A DNA stretch of 64,000 nt from Sphingomonas flavalba (lineage in GTDB: Bacteria; Pseudomonadota; Alphaproteobacteria; Sphingomonadales; Sphingomonadaceae): assembly GCF_004796535.1 (NCBI RefSeq), contig NZ_SPHY01000008.1, forward strand, positions 62,001 through 126,000, in the 5' to 3' direction. Below the pieces are notes generated by a model, which searched no databases, had not been told where the DNA came from, and saw only the letters and a list, made by a program, of their open reading frames with translations. Made by a program: the position numbers and the translations under genes. Positions within the stretch are counted from its first letter, which is position 1, and every line of letters starts with the position of its first letter. This document shows, piece after piece, positions 56,075-64,000 of the stretch.

Positions 56075-57691
56075 CTATTCCCGCGGCCAGCGGCGGAACA
56101 GGCGGCCGGCGAGCCCCCGGTCGCCAAGGATGGCGTGGGCGGCGTTGTGGCCGGGGGCGCCGGTGACGCCGCCGCCGGGGTGGGTGCCGGCGCCGCACAT
56201 GTAGAGCCCGGCGATCGGTCCGCGATAGGCGCCATAGCCCAGGATCGGCCGCGCCGCCCACAACTGGTCCAGACTCATATGGCCGTGGAAGATATCGCCG
56301 CCGATCAGCCCGAACTTGCGCTCCAGGTCGAGCGGCGAATGGATCTGGCGGGCAATGACCGACACCTTGAAATTCGGCGCATGCTCGGTGACCGTCGCGA
56401 TGACATGGTCGGCCGCCGCCTCGCGCGCGTCGTCCCAACTCCGCCCGTCGGGCAGTTCCGGCGCGAATTGCTGGCAGAACAGGCTGGCGACATGGGCGCC
56501 GGGCGGCGCCAGGCTGTCGTCGACGGTCGACGGGATCGTCATCTCGACGATCGGCCGGCGCGACCAGCCGGCGCGCTTCGCATCGTCGAACGCCGCATCC
56601 ATATAGTCGAGGGTCGGGGCGATGATGATCCCGGCGCGGTGGTGTTCGGCGCATTCGCGGCCGGGCAGCACGGTGAAGTCGGGCAGTTCGGACAGCGCGA
56701 CGTTCATCCGGAAGGTGCCGGAGCCGGTACGGTAGCCGGCGATGCGGCGGCGGAATTCCGGCGTCAGATCCGCCGGGTCGACGAGTCGGCGGTAGAGCAA
56801 CGCCGGGCCAACATTGGCGGCGACGATCGGCGCGGCGACCTCGACACCGCCGGCCAGCGCGACGCCGGCGACCTTGCCGCCGTCGACCAGCAACCTTTCC
56901 ACCTGGGTTTCCAGGCTGATCTCAACCCCCTGGCCCCGGCAGGCTGCGGCCATCGCCTGGGTGATCGCGCCCATGCCGCCGATCGTGTGGCCCCAGGCGC
57001 CCTTGTGGCCGTTGACCTCTCCAAACACGTGATGGAGCAGGACATAGGCCGAGCCGGGGGTCGAGGCGCCGGCGAAATTGCCGACCACCGCGTCGAAGCC
57101 GAAGGCGGCCTTGACCGCGTCGCTTTCGAACCAGCCGTCGAGGAAATCGCGCGCGCTCTGCACGAACAGGGCGAGCAGGTCGCGCTGGGCGGCGAGCGGC
57201 AGGGTGGCGAGCCGCCTACCCTGCGCCGCGGCGGCGACCAGCGCTCGGAGCCCGCCGCCGGCGTTGGGCGGCACGGTCAGCGCCATCGCGCGCAGCAGTT
57301 CGGCGATCCGTTCCAGCGCGTCGGAATAGGCGGGGAAAGCGGCGGCGTCGCGGGCGGAGAAGCGAGTGAATTCCGCCTGGGTGCGGGCCATGCCGCCGCC
57401 CAGCTTCAGATAACCGTCGCCGCGCGGGAAGAAATTGGCGATCGGCCGCTCGACGACGCGAAAGCCGTGGTCGGCCAGCTTCATGTCGGCGATCACCTTC
57501 GGCCGCAGCAGGCTGACCGTGTAGCTGGCGGTCGAGTTGCGGAAGCCGGGGTGGAATTCCTCGGTCACCGCCGCGCCGCCGACTACCGCGCGCCTTTCCA
57601 GCACCCGGACCTTCAGGCCGGCGCGGGCGAGGTAGAAGGCGCAGACCAGCCCGTTATGGCCGCCGCCGACGATCAGCGCGTCATAGCGCAT
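56075..57691 (-). CDS. FAD-dependent oxidoreductase, PYROXD2/phytoene-desaturase-like
   Basis: 538 residues. The FAD-binding Rossmann loop is MRYDALIVGGGHNGLVCAFY. The mid-part has the CrtI-like HHVFGEVNGHKGAWGHTIGG and the end LYMCGAGTHPGGGVTGAPGH that closes over FAD. These match the PYROXD2 branch rather than carotenoid desaturases, and no carotenoid genes are nearby. The substrate is unknown. The start is the ATG before the GxGxxG, not the one 45 codons upstream, which would run into the tRNA. Confidence 0.92.
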   Translation of the reverse strand: MRYDALIVGGGHNGLVCAFYLARAGLKVRVLERRAVVGGAAVTEEFHPGFRNSTASYTVSLLRPKVIADMKLADHGFRVVERPIANFFPRGDGYLKLGGGMARTQAEFTRFSARDAAAFPAYSDALERIAELLRAMALTVPPNAGGGLRALVAAAAQGRRLATLPLAAQRDLLALFVQSARDFLDGWFESDAVKAAFGFDAVVGNFAGASTPGSAYVLLHHVFGEVNGHKGAWGHTIGGMGAITQAMAAACRGQGVEISLETQVERLLVDGGKVAGVALAGGVEVAAPIVAANVGPALLYRRLVDPADLTPEFRRRIAGYRTGSGTFRMNVALSELPDFTVLPGRECAEHHRAGIIIAPTLDYMDAAFDDAKRAGWSRRPIVEMTIPSTVDDSLAPPGAHVASLFCQQFAPELPDGRSWDDAREAAADHVIATVTEHAPNFKVSVIARQIHSPLDLERKFGLIGGDIFHGHMSLDQLWAARPILGYGAYRGPIAGLYMCGAGTHPGGGVTGAPGHNAAHAILGDRGLAGRLFRRWPRE

Positions 57692-57787
57692 GGGCAAGGC
57701 CCCCTTGCCGCCATTTCTACAGCAAAGCGGGCGGGCGGCAATCGGCCCCGGCGGAACGGATGGCGGTGGGGAGTGCTGTGCCTGGCT

Positions 57788-57863
<76 letters not shown>

Positions 57864-57942
57864 TCGCCAGTGCGCGGGGCGGCGCCCGCGAGGCGCCCCT
57901 GTAGCGGCAGGCCCGGCGCGATGCAACAACCTGTTTTGCCGG

Positions 57943-59049
57943 TCAGGCCGCTTCGCGCAACGCGGATTCGGTTTCGGCGATCCAGCCGCCGCCGAGCACC
58001 CGATCGCCGGCGTAGAGCACCGCCGCCTGCCCCGGCGCGACGCCATATTCCGGCGCGGCGAAACGCAGCCGGTCGCCGTCGAGCCGCGCCGCCACCGGCT
58101 TCGCCATCGACCGCACCTTGGCAAACAGCGGCCCGGCGTGGTCGCCGCCGATCCAGCTCAGGTCGGTCAGCCGCGCCGAGTCGACCGCCAACGCCCGGCG
58201 CGGGCCGACGACGACGCGGCGGGTCGCGGCGTCGAGGCGGATCACGTAGAGCGGTTCGGCCTGCCCGCCGATCTCGATGCCGCGCCGCTGGCCGACGGTG
58301 TAATGGATCAGCCCGCGATGGCGGCCGAGCACCCGGCCGGCGAGGTCGACGATCTCGCCCGCCGTCTCCGCCTCCGGCCGGACCTTGCGGACGACGCCGG
58401 CATAATCGCCGTCGGGGACGAAGCAGATGTCCTGGCTGTCCGGCTTGGCGGCGACGCCGAGGCCAAGCTCGGCGGCGAGCGCGCGCACCGCCGGCTTCGG
58501 CATGCCGCCGAGCGGGAAGCGCAGGAAATCGAGCTGCTCCGCCGTTGTCGCGAACAGGAAATAGCTCTGGTCGCGGGCCGGATCGGCGGCGCGGTGCAGT
58601 TCGGGCCCGGCCGGGCCGACGACGCGGCGGACATAATGGCCGGTCGCCAGGCAATCGGCGCCAAGCTCGCGCGCCAGGCCGAGCAGGTCGGTGAACTTCA
58701 CCCCCATGTTGCACTGGACGCAGGGAATGGGGGTGCGGCCGGCGAGATATTCGTCGGCGAACGCCTCGATCACCGATTCCCGGAACCGGCTTTCATGGTC
58801 GAACACGTAATGGGCGATGCCGAGCCGGTCGCAGACCTGGCGCGCGTCGCGGATGTCCTGCCCGGCGCAGCAGGCGCCCTTGCGCCCGGTCGCCGCGCCA
58901 TGGTCGTAAAGCTGCAGCGTCACGCCGATCGCCTCCGCCCCGGAACGCGCGGCGAGCGCCGCGACCACCGACGAATCGACGCCGCCGGACATCGCGACGA
59001 CGATGCGGCGGGCGGCAAGCGGCTGGGGTAGCTGGAAATCGGCGGACAT
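57943..59049 (-). CDS. mnmA: tRNA-specific 2-thiouridylase MnmA
   Basis: 368 residues. It adds sulfur at U34 of tRNAs for Glu, Gln and Lys. The ATP pyrophosphatase loop is [20 protein letters not shown] (about 18-37). The two catalytic cysteines are in [12 protein letters not shown] and [18 protein letters not shown] and [14 protein letters not shown] complete the family pattern. The gene is monocistronic in appearance, with tRNA-Ala following 80 bp downstream. Confidence 0.97.
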   Translation of the reverse strand: MSADFQLPQPLAARRIVVAMSGGVDSSVVAALAARSGAEAIGVTLQLYDHGAATGRKGACCAGQDIRDARQVCDRLGIAHYVFDHESRFRESVIEAFADEYLAGRTPIPCVQCNMGVKFTDLLGLARELGADCLATGHYVRRVVGPAGPELHRAADPARDQSYFLFATTAEQLDFLRFPLGGMPKPAVRALAAELGLGVAAKPDSQDICFVPDGDYAGVVRKVRPEAETAGEIVDLAGRVLGRHRGLIHYTVGQRRGIEIGGQAEPLYVIRLDAATRRVVVGPRRALAVDSARLTDLSWIGGDHAGPLFAKVRSMAKPVAARLDGDRLRFAAPEYGVAPGQAAVLYAGDRVLGGGWIAETESALREAA

Positions 59050-59294
59050 ACCAAACGGGCCTGACGTGTTTCTGGTGGCGTGGCAGCCTCATAGCGCCGT
59101 TCGGCGGCGCGCGGAACCGTGTTGCCGGACCGCGCTGGCCTTAATCCTTTCGCCACATTTTTGCGGCGAGCGGACGGAAGGCGGCGACGACCTGCCGCCG
59201 AGTCACCGAAAAGGCACAGCCGGCTTTACGCCCTCTTCAGCCTTCGTCCCTAGAACAAGGGGCCGGGGCGACGGTTGAAGGACAGCGACACGGC

Positions 59295-59558
59295 ATGGAT
59301 CTGGGTTTCGCACGACTGGATCGACAAGGCGCGGTGCCACGGCCCGCGCGCGATCTGCCGGTGCTGCTCGCCGGCCTCGCCAGCCGTCAGATGACCAGTC
59401 CGACCGCCCTGGCCCAGGCCGCGCTGGCCGCGCCGGTGCGCGTTTCGGATCCGACGCTGGACGGCATGGTCGCCCTGTTCGGGCGTGGTGTTCAACGGGT
59501 TTCAGGCAGCTTCAACCCCGCGGTCGCGACGCTGCTAACCCGAACTACACCAACATGA
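59295..59558 (+). CDS. possible small protein of unknown function
   Basis: 87 residues, MDLGFARLDRQGAVPRPARD to AVATLLTRTTPT. The middle (VLLAGLASRQMTSPTALAQA, ALAAPVRVSDPTLDGMVALF) has the GC-rich third positions of real genes here, the two ends less so. AAGGA lies 12 nt before the ATG, a bit far. I do not recognise a family. It precedes sciP by about 100 bp. Confidence 0.45.
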   Translation: MDLGFARLDRQGAVPRPARDLPVLLAGLASRQMTSPTALAQAALAAPVRVSDPTLDGMVALFGRGVQRVSGSFNPAVATLLTRTTPT

Positions 59559-59664
59559 CCGGGGTTTTTACCTTGCCGTTTCAGCGTTCCTAAAACGGCG
59601 GAGGCATATGAGCGTCGGCGCAGTGAAGATCGGGGTGCGTACTGCCCCGCGTACAGAGGTAAGA

Positions 59665-59964
59665 ATGATCGAGAACCAGAAAATCCGTCCCGCCCAGGTT
59701 ATCGGCCCGCTCGGCGAGCCGCTGACGTTGGAGACGCTGCCGCCGGCCGACACCACCCGCTGGGTGGTGCGACGCAAGGCGGAAGTCGTCGCGGCGGTGA
59801 ACGGCGGCCTGCTCTCGGTCGACGAGGTGTGCGACCGCTACAACCTGACGGTCGAGGAATTCGCCGGCTGGCAGCGCGCGGTCGACCGGTCCGGCATGCC
59901 GGGCCTGCGCGTCACCCGCATCCAGCACTACAAGTCGCTGTACGAGCGCCAGCAGAAATACTGA
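59665..59964 (+). CDS. sciP: SciP-like CtrA inhibitor (DUF1153)
   Basis: 99 residues from MIENQKIRPAQVIGPLGEPL, chosen as GAGG lies 6 nt upstream; the frame extends 19 codons further without support. The core VIGPLGEPLTLETLPPADTT, RWVVRRKAEVVAAVNGGLLS and DEVCDRYNLTVEEFAGWQRA is the helix-turn-helix-like DUF1153 of SciP. In Caulobacter SciP binds the response regulator CtrA and stops it from activating transcription, tying gene use to the cell cycle. The role here is inferred by family. Confidence 0.93.
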   Translation: MIENQKIRPAQVIGPLGEPLTLETLPPADTTRWVVRRKAEVVAAVNGGLLSVDEVCDRYNLTVEEFAGWQRAVDRSGMPGLRVTRIQHYKSLYERQQKY

Positions 59965-60010
59965 GCCGGCCCGGCAACCGGCGGCAGGAACCCGCGCCTG
60001 CCCCGGGCCC

Positions 60011-60036
60011 CGGCGGCGCCCCATGGGACGCCGCCG
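60011..60036 (+). terminator. possible terminator of sciP
   Basis: CGGCGGCG (60011-60018) pairs with CGCCGCCG (60029-60036) around a 10-nt loop, 46 bp after the stop. AAACAATC follows; no true T-run. Confidence 0.4.
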
Positions 60037-60130
60037 AAACAATCTGGCCTTTTAGCCGGAACAAGATCATCCTCTCACGCGTCTTTGCGGACACCATCCT
60101 GGCGGATGGGGCAAAAGCAGGAGGGATGCT

Positions 60131-60388
60131 ATGGGTATCATCATCTGGTTGGTTGTCGGTGGCGTCATCGGGTGGTTGGCCAGCCTGGTCATGCGGACCG
60201 ACGCCCAGCAGGGCGTTCTGCTCAACATCGTCGTCGGCATCATCGGCGCGTTCATCGGCGGGCTGATCTTTTCGGGGGGTTCGATCAACAACGCCCCGCT
60301 GACCGTCTATTCTTTCCTGGTATCCCTGGTCGGCGCGATCATCCTGCTGGCCATCGTCAACCTGATCCGGCGCGGCAGCGTCCGCTGA
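60131..60388 (+). CDS. GlsB/YeaQ/YmgE family membrane protein
   Basis: 85 residues with three membrane helices: MGIIIWLVVGGVIGWLASLV, NIVVGIIGAFIGGLIFSGG and FLVSLVGAIILLAIVNLIRR. GWLASLVMRTDAQQG and VVGIIGAFIGG match the transglycosylase-associated/GlsB family, often raised by stress. A hairpin terminator follows. A second family member lies on the other strand at 61233-61487. Confidence 0.93.
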   Translation: MGIIIWLVVGGVIGWLASLVMRTDAQQGVLLNIVVGIIGAFIGGLIFSGGSINNAPLTVYSFLVSLVGAIILLAIVNLIRRGSVR

Positions 60389-60398
60389 CGCTGACCGT

Positions 60399-60432
60399 TG
60401 CGGCCGGCGCCCTCGCCAGGGCGCCGGCCGCA
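60399..60432. terminator. strong hairpin between convergent genes
   Basis: TGCGGCCGGCGCCCT and AGGGCGCCGGCCGCA form a perfect 15-bp stem with a 4-nt loop, followed on the plus strand by GCCTTGTTC. It separates the GlsB and SIMPL genes. Confidence 0.7.
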
Positions 60433-60445
60433 GCCTTGTTCACCG

Positions 60446-61156
60446 TCATTGCAGCTCGAAGCGGACGCTGAGCGTGATGCCGACCTGCTGCTCGCCGGCG
60501 ACGAGCTTGCTCTGCGGCGCGGCGGCCATATCGAAGTTGCGCGCCATCATCACCGGCCGGGGCTGGGCGACACCGCCGCTTTCGCTGATCGAGACGATGC
60601 GCTTGACCTGCAGCCCCGCCGCCTTGGCATAAAGCTCGGCTCGGGCGCGGGCGATCTTCACCGCCGCCAGCCGCGCCTCGTCCAGCGCCTCTTCCGGCTT
60701 GTCCAGCGTCAGTTCCGGCCCCGAGATTTCGTTCGCGCCCTCCTTGACCAGCGCGTCGAGGATCGGGCCGGCCCGGTCGATTTCGCGAAAGCGGATCCTG
60801 ACCTGGTTCGACGCCTGGTAGCCGGTCAGCACCGGTGGCGTGTTCTGTTCGTAGCGATATTGCGGGCTGAGCGCGATCCGCGCCGTCTGCATGTCGCGGT
60901 CGGCGATGCCGGCGCGTTTCAGCGCCGCGACGACCCGGTCGACCCGCGCCGCATTGTCGCGCATCGCCGTCGCCGCATCGGCGGCGGTGGTGGTGACGCC
61001 GGCGGTGATCAACGCGACATCGGGCACCCGCGTCGTCTCCCCCGTCGCCTCGATGTCGAGCAGCGTGCCGGTGACGGGCGTGACCGGCACCGCCGTCTGC
61101 GCGGCCAGCGGGGCGGCAGCGGCGGCCAGCGCCAGCGGAACGAGAGCGGTCTTCAT
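60446..61156 (-). CDS. SIMPL-domain (DUF541) periplasmic protein
   Basis: 236 residues. The start MKTALVPLALAAAAAPLAAQ is a signal peptide and GGAGG lies upstream, so the frame opening 15 codons earlier is not used. The DUF541 pattern is VTGTLLDIEATGETTRVPDV, AALKRAGIADRDMQTARIAL and the C-terminal ALDEARLAAVKIARARAELYA. Related proteins (BP26/OMP28 of Brucella) form periplasmic channels or bind membrane. Role here unknown. Confidence 0.93.
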   Translation of the reverse strand: MKTALVPLALAAAAAPLAAQTAVPVTPVTGTLLDIEATGETTRVPDVALITAGVTTTAADAATAMRDNAARVDRVVAALKRAGIADRDMQTARIALSPQYRYEQNTPPVLTGYQASNQVRIRFREIDRAGPILDALVKEGANEISGPELTLDKPEEALDEARLAAVKIARARAELYAKAAGLQVKRIVSISESGGVAQPRPVMMARNFDMAAAPQSKLVAGEQQVGITLSVRFELQ

Positions 61157-61232
61157 GCGAATAATCCTCCACACGCAACGGGATGGCGATGCTTTCAGCA
61201 CGCCCGGCCTGCATCGCCGATGAACGGCCGGC

Positions 61233-61487
61233 TCAGCGGGTGCGCGACCACATGACCAGGCGGTAGAGGATCAGCAGCAGCGCCGCGCCGAGCGCCGCCG
61301 CCACGTGGATCGTCCCCCCGCCCGCACCGATCGCGGCGGCGCGGCAGACGAAACCGCCAAGCAGCGCGCCGGCGATGCCGAGCAGGATGGTGACGACGAA
61401 GCCGCCGGGGTCGCGCCCGGGCATGGCCAGCTTGCCGACGACCCCGATGACGAGGCCGATCGCGATCCAGACCGGCACATGTTCCAT
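61233..61487 (-). CDS. GlsB/YeaQ-like small membrane protein
   Basis: 84 residues from MEHVPVWIAIGLVIGVVGKL, with GGGAGG upstream; the longer frame lacks a site. Three hydrophobic stretches: IAIGLVIGVVGKLAMPG, VVTILLGIAGALLGGFVC and VAAALGAALLLILYRLVMWS. It is a diverged GlsB/YmgE-type protein, a paralogue of the one at 60131. It follows the same strand as the SIMPL gene and precedes it by 76 bp. Confidence 0.85.
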   Translation of the reverse strand: MEHVPVWIAIGLVIGVVGKLAMPGRDPGGFVVTILLGIAGALLGGFVCRAAAIGAGGGTIHVAAALGAALLLILYRLVMWSRTR

Positions 61488-61685
61488 GCCGCCTCCCTTG
61501 TCTGACTGTATCGCCGCTGCAACGACACGGGAAAAACGTCTGCCCATATGGCAAGGAAATCAAGCGTCATGCGGCGGATCGACACCATTCCCGCTTGGGT
61601 ACGGCGCCGGTTTCGGTTATAAACGCCGCCCGCGTCCGGCGGCGGCGCATCCCCGACCAGAAACAACAGCCTTTCAAAACGTGCC

Positions 61686-61712
61686 TTGAGCCGGGTGACT
61701 TATTGATATAAT
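61686..61712 (+). promoter_or_regulatory. promoter of the RND efflux operon
   Basis: TTGAGC (61686-61691) and a perfect TATAAT (61707-61712) are 15 bp apart; the TG of an extended -10 (TGATATAAT) makes up for the short spacing. It lies 40 bp before the adaptor ATG. Confidence 0.55.
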
Positions 61713-61752
61713 ACAGTCCCGCGCCAGTCGTTCAAGGCGGAAAGTGAGAGAC

Positions 61753-62928
61753 ATGAATTACGAGGGTGGCTTTTCCCACGACGCCGACGTGATCGCGCAG
61801 GATTCGCCGCCCCGGCGCTGGACCCGCAGGCGGATCGCCATCGTAGCGGCCATCGCCGTCGTGCTCATCGCCGCGCTGGCCTTCTACCTGCGCGGCAAGA
61901 GCGCGACGCCGGCGGCAAGCGGCGGCGCGCAGCAGCAGCAGCCGACGGTCACCGTGTTCGTCCCCGGCCGCCAGTCGGTCGACCATGAGATCAGCGCGAC
62001 CGGCTCGCTCGCCGCGCAGGTCGACATGCCGGTCGCCGTCGTCGGCGAAGGCGGCATGGTGACGCGGGTGCTGGTCCAGCCCGGCCAATGGGTCGGCGCC
62101 GGCGCGGTGCTGGCGACGATCGAACGTTCGGTGCAGACCCAGCAGATCGCCCAGCAGCAGGCGGCGCTGAACGTCGCGCGCGCCGACGCCCGCATCGCCC
62201 AGGCCAACCTCGATCGCGCGGTGCAGCTGGTCGATCGCGGCTTCATCTCCAAGGCGCAGGTCGAACAGTTGCAGGCGACCCGCGACGCCGCCAACGCCCG
62301 CGTCGGCCTGGCCCAGGCGCAGTTGGGCGAGATGCGGGCGCGCACCGGGCGGCTCGACATCCGCGCCCCCGCCGCCGGGCTGGTCCTGACCCGCACGGTC
62401 GAGCCGGGCCAGGTGGTCGGCGCCGGCACCGGCACGCTGTTCCGCATGGCCAGGGGCGGCGAGCTGGAACTGCGCGCGCAGTTGAGCGAGGACGACATGA
62501 CCCGGCTGAAGGTCGGCGCCTCCGCCACCGTCATCCCGGTCGGTTCCGACAAGAGCTTCGCCGGCCGCATCTGGCAGCTGTCGCCGGTGATCAACCCCGA
62601 TACGCGCCAGGGCATCGCCCGCATCGCCCTGCCCTACGACCCGGCACTGCGCCCCGGCGGCTTTGCCCAGGCGTCGATCCTCGCCGGCACCGATTCGGTG
62701 CCGCTGGTCCCCGATTCGGCGGTGCAGAGCGACGACAAGGGCAGCTTCGTCTACATCGTCGGCAAGGACAATGTCGCGACGCGCCGCGCGATCACCGTCG
62801 GCCAGGTGACCGACCGCGGCGTGTCGGTCACCAGCGGGCTGGACGGCAGCGAGCAAGTCGTCATGTCGGCCGGCGGCTTTCTCAGCCCGGGGCAGAAGGT
62901 GCGCCCGGTCCCCCGCAAGGCCGGCTGA
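61753..62928 (+). CDS. RND efflux periplasmic adaptor (MFP)
   Basis: 391 residues from the ATG of MNYEGGFSHDADVI; the frame opens three codons earlier with GTG, but GAGAG places the ribosome at this ATG. One anchor helix (IAIVAAIAVVLIAALAFYL), lipoyl halves (SATGSLAAQVDMPVAVVGEG, VLVQPGQWVGAGAVLATIER), an alpha hairpin (about 120-185, QQIAQQQAALNVARADARIA) and beta-barrel domain. It joins the RND pump to a TolC-like channel. It lies 12 bp before the pump gene. Confidence 0.95.
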   Translation: MNYEGGFSHDADVIAQDSPPRRWTRRRIAIVAAIAVVLIAALAFYLRGKSATPAASGGAQQQQPTVTVFVPGRQSVDHEISATGSLAAQVDMPVAVVGEGGMVTRVLVQPGQWVGAGAVLATIERSVQTQQIAQQQAALNVARADARIAQANLDRAVQLVDRGFISKAQVEQLQATRDAANARVGLAQAQLGEMRARTGRLDIRAPAAGLVLTRTVEPGQVVGAGTGTLFRMARGGELELRAQLSEDDMTRLKVGASATVIPVGSDKSFAGRIWQLSPVINPDTRQGIARIALPYDPALRPGGFAQASILAGTDSVPLVPDSAVQSDDKGSFVYIVGKDNVATRRAITVGQVTDRGVSVTSGLDGSEQVVMSAGGFLSPGQKVRPVPRKAG

Positions 62929-62940
62929 GGACGTCCCGGC

Positions 62941-64000
62941 ATGAACTTCCGCAACATCTCCGCCTGGTCGATCCGCAACCCGGTTCCGCCGCTGGTCATC
63001 TTCATCGCGCTGACCCTGGCGGGGATCGTCGCGTTCATGCGGATGGACGTGCAGAACGATCCGGACATCGACTTCCCCGGCGCGATGGTCATCATCACCC
63101 AGCCGGGCGCCGCGCCGACCGAGCTGGAAACCCAGGTCACCCAGCGGGTCGAGGCGGCGGTGCGGACGATCGAGGGGATCGACGAGATCAACTCGACCGT
63201 CACCGAAGGCCAGTCGCAGACCTTTATCCAGTTCGCGATCGGCACCCCGATCGACCGCGCCGTCACCGACGTGCGCGACAAGCTGTCGCAGATCCGCAGC
63301 AACCTGCCCGACGGCATCCTGGAACCGCAGGTCATCCGCCTGTCCACATCCGGCAACACGCTGGCCTATTACGCCGCCGAAGCCGACGACATGACGCTGG
63401 AGGAGCTGAGCTGGTACGTCGACAACACCGTCGCAAAGGCGCTGCTGGCGGTGCCGGGGATGGGCGACGTCTACCGCCGCGGCGGCGTCGACCGCGAAAT
63501 CCGCATCATCCTCGACCCCGCCCGGATGCAGTCCTACGGCCTGACCGCGACGGCGGTGAACAGCCAGCTGCGCCAGGTCAACCTGAACGCCGCCGGCGGC
63601 AGGGCCGAGATCGCCGGGTCCGAACAGTCGGTCCGCATCCTCGGCAACGCCCGCAACGCCTATACCCTCGGCCAGACCCAGATCGCGATCGGCAACGGCC
63701 GCACCGTCAAGCTGTCCGACATCGCCGACGTGCGCGACCTCTACGCCGAACAGCGCTCGATCTCGCGCACCGGCGGCAAGCAGGTGCTGAGCTTCGGCTT
63801 CGAACGCGCCAAGGGCACGTCCGACGTCACCGTCTACGACGGCGCGGTCGACGTGCTGAAAAAGCTGAACAAGCAGAACCCGAAGGTCACCTTCACCGAG
63901 CTGTTCACCAACGTCGACTACACCAAGGAACAATATCATTCGGCGATGAACGCCATGGTCGAAGGCGCCGTGCTCGCGGTCATCGTCGTCTTCCTGTTCC
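62941..64000 (+). CDS. RND efflux pump inner membrane subunit (partial)
   Basis: The first 353 codons of an RND transporter; the gene is cut by the right edge. It begins MNFRNISAWSIRNPVPPLVI with TM1, then the porter domain (VQNDPDIDFPGAMVIITQPG, ETQVTQRVEAAVRTIEGIDE, RGGVDREIRIILDPARMQSY) and reaches the start of TM2 (EGAVLAVIVVFLF). The family is HAE1/heavy-metal or multidrug efflux of the AcrB fold. The substrate is not clear from this part. Confidence 0.94.
   Translation, partial: MNFRNISAWSIRNPVPPLVIFIALTLAGIVAFMRMDVQNDPDIDFPGAMVIITQPGAAPTELETQVTQRVEAAVRTIEGIDEINSTVTEGQSQTFIQFAIGTPIDRAVTDVRDKLSQIRSNLPDGILEPQVIRLSTSGNTLAYYAAEADDMTLEELSWYVDNTVAKALLAVPGMGDVYRRGGVDREIRIILDPARMQSYGLTATAVNSQLRQVNLNAAGGRAEIAGSEQSVRILGNARNAYTLGQTQIAIGNGRTVKLSDIADVRDLYAEQRSISRTGGKQVLSFGFERAKGTSDVTVYDGAVDVLKKLNKQNPKVTFTELFTNVDYTKEQYHSAMNAMVEGAVLAVIVVFLF

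Noticed and set aside
59250-59495. A minus-strand frame of 81 codons opposite the small gene before sciP
   Set aside because: Arg/His/Gln-rich with poor codon use; the plus-strand frame has better third-position GC.
61732-63939. A 735-codon open frame on the minus strand
   Set aside because: It is antisense to the RND adaptor and pump genes, whose protein families are clear.

Overview
The window is a very GC-rich, densely packed stretch of chromosome that reads as an alphaproteobacterium of the order Sphingomonadales (inference). Pointers are a TonB-dependent receptor of the sphingomonad type, a PEPxxWA-CTERM protein, a SciP/DUF1153 regulator, a CioAB-type cytochrome bd oxidase with a DUF2474 peptide, and a propionyl-CoA/methylmalonyl-CoA locus controlled by an ScfR-like regulator. 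There is no prophage, CRISPR array, integrase or complete insertion sequence. The accessory interest lies in dispersed palindromic repeats and in unusual translation starts.

Layout, left to right. 1-6.9 kb: the end of purE, purK, a small unknown protein, an M16 and an M28 metallopeptidase, and a TetR regulator with a probably leaderless transcript. 7-12.2 kb: clpB behind a heat-shock-type promoter, a ThiE-like enzyme, a YggS-type PLP protein, a HAD hydrolase and infC, which seems to start at ATA. 12.5-25.4 kb: a TonB receptor, a CPA1 antiporter, glnD, cutA, mutS and maeB. 25.4-32.2 kb: an isoprenylcysteine-methyltransferase-like membrane protein, an OmpR/EnvZ-type pair, tRNA-Gly, an exported RidA protein, glucokinase and a YeiH-type transporter. 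32.4-37.0 kb: a four-gene overlapping MacAB/TolC-like export operon. 37.2-39.8 kb: cydA, cydB and DUF2474.

40.3-52.6 kb is the clearest functional unit. The leftward genes pccB, (GIY-YIG), mce, an enoyl-CoA hydratase gene, scpA, bioB and pccA carry propionyl-CoA through methylmalonyl-CoA to succinyl-CoA. BioB sits inside the cluster and would help supply the biotin used by the carboxylase. A divergent ScfR-type regulator faces pccB across about 100 bp that hold four TTTGCAAA-like half-sites, and an acetyl-CoA synthetase follows the regulator. 52.6-64 kb holds an AI-2E-family permease, a PEP-CTERM protein, a small unknown protein, a Nudix hydrolase, a PYROXD2-like oxidoreductase, tRNA-Ala(CGC), mnmA, sciP, two GlsB/YeaQ membrane proteins flanking a SIMPL protein, and an RND efflux operon that runs off the right edge.

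Two kinds of repeat cross this plan. The first is a 128-bp, two-armed palindrome with CTAG ends: two full copies, one half copy and two decayed relatives lie between 22.9 and 40.3 kb. The second is the GTCATTGCGAG...GAAGCAATCC repeat clustered around the GIY-YIG gene inside the propionate operon. A third palindromic sequence seems to have been inserted in frame into pccA.
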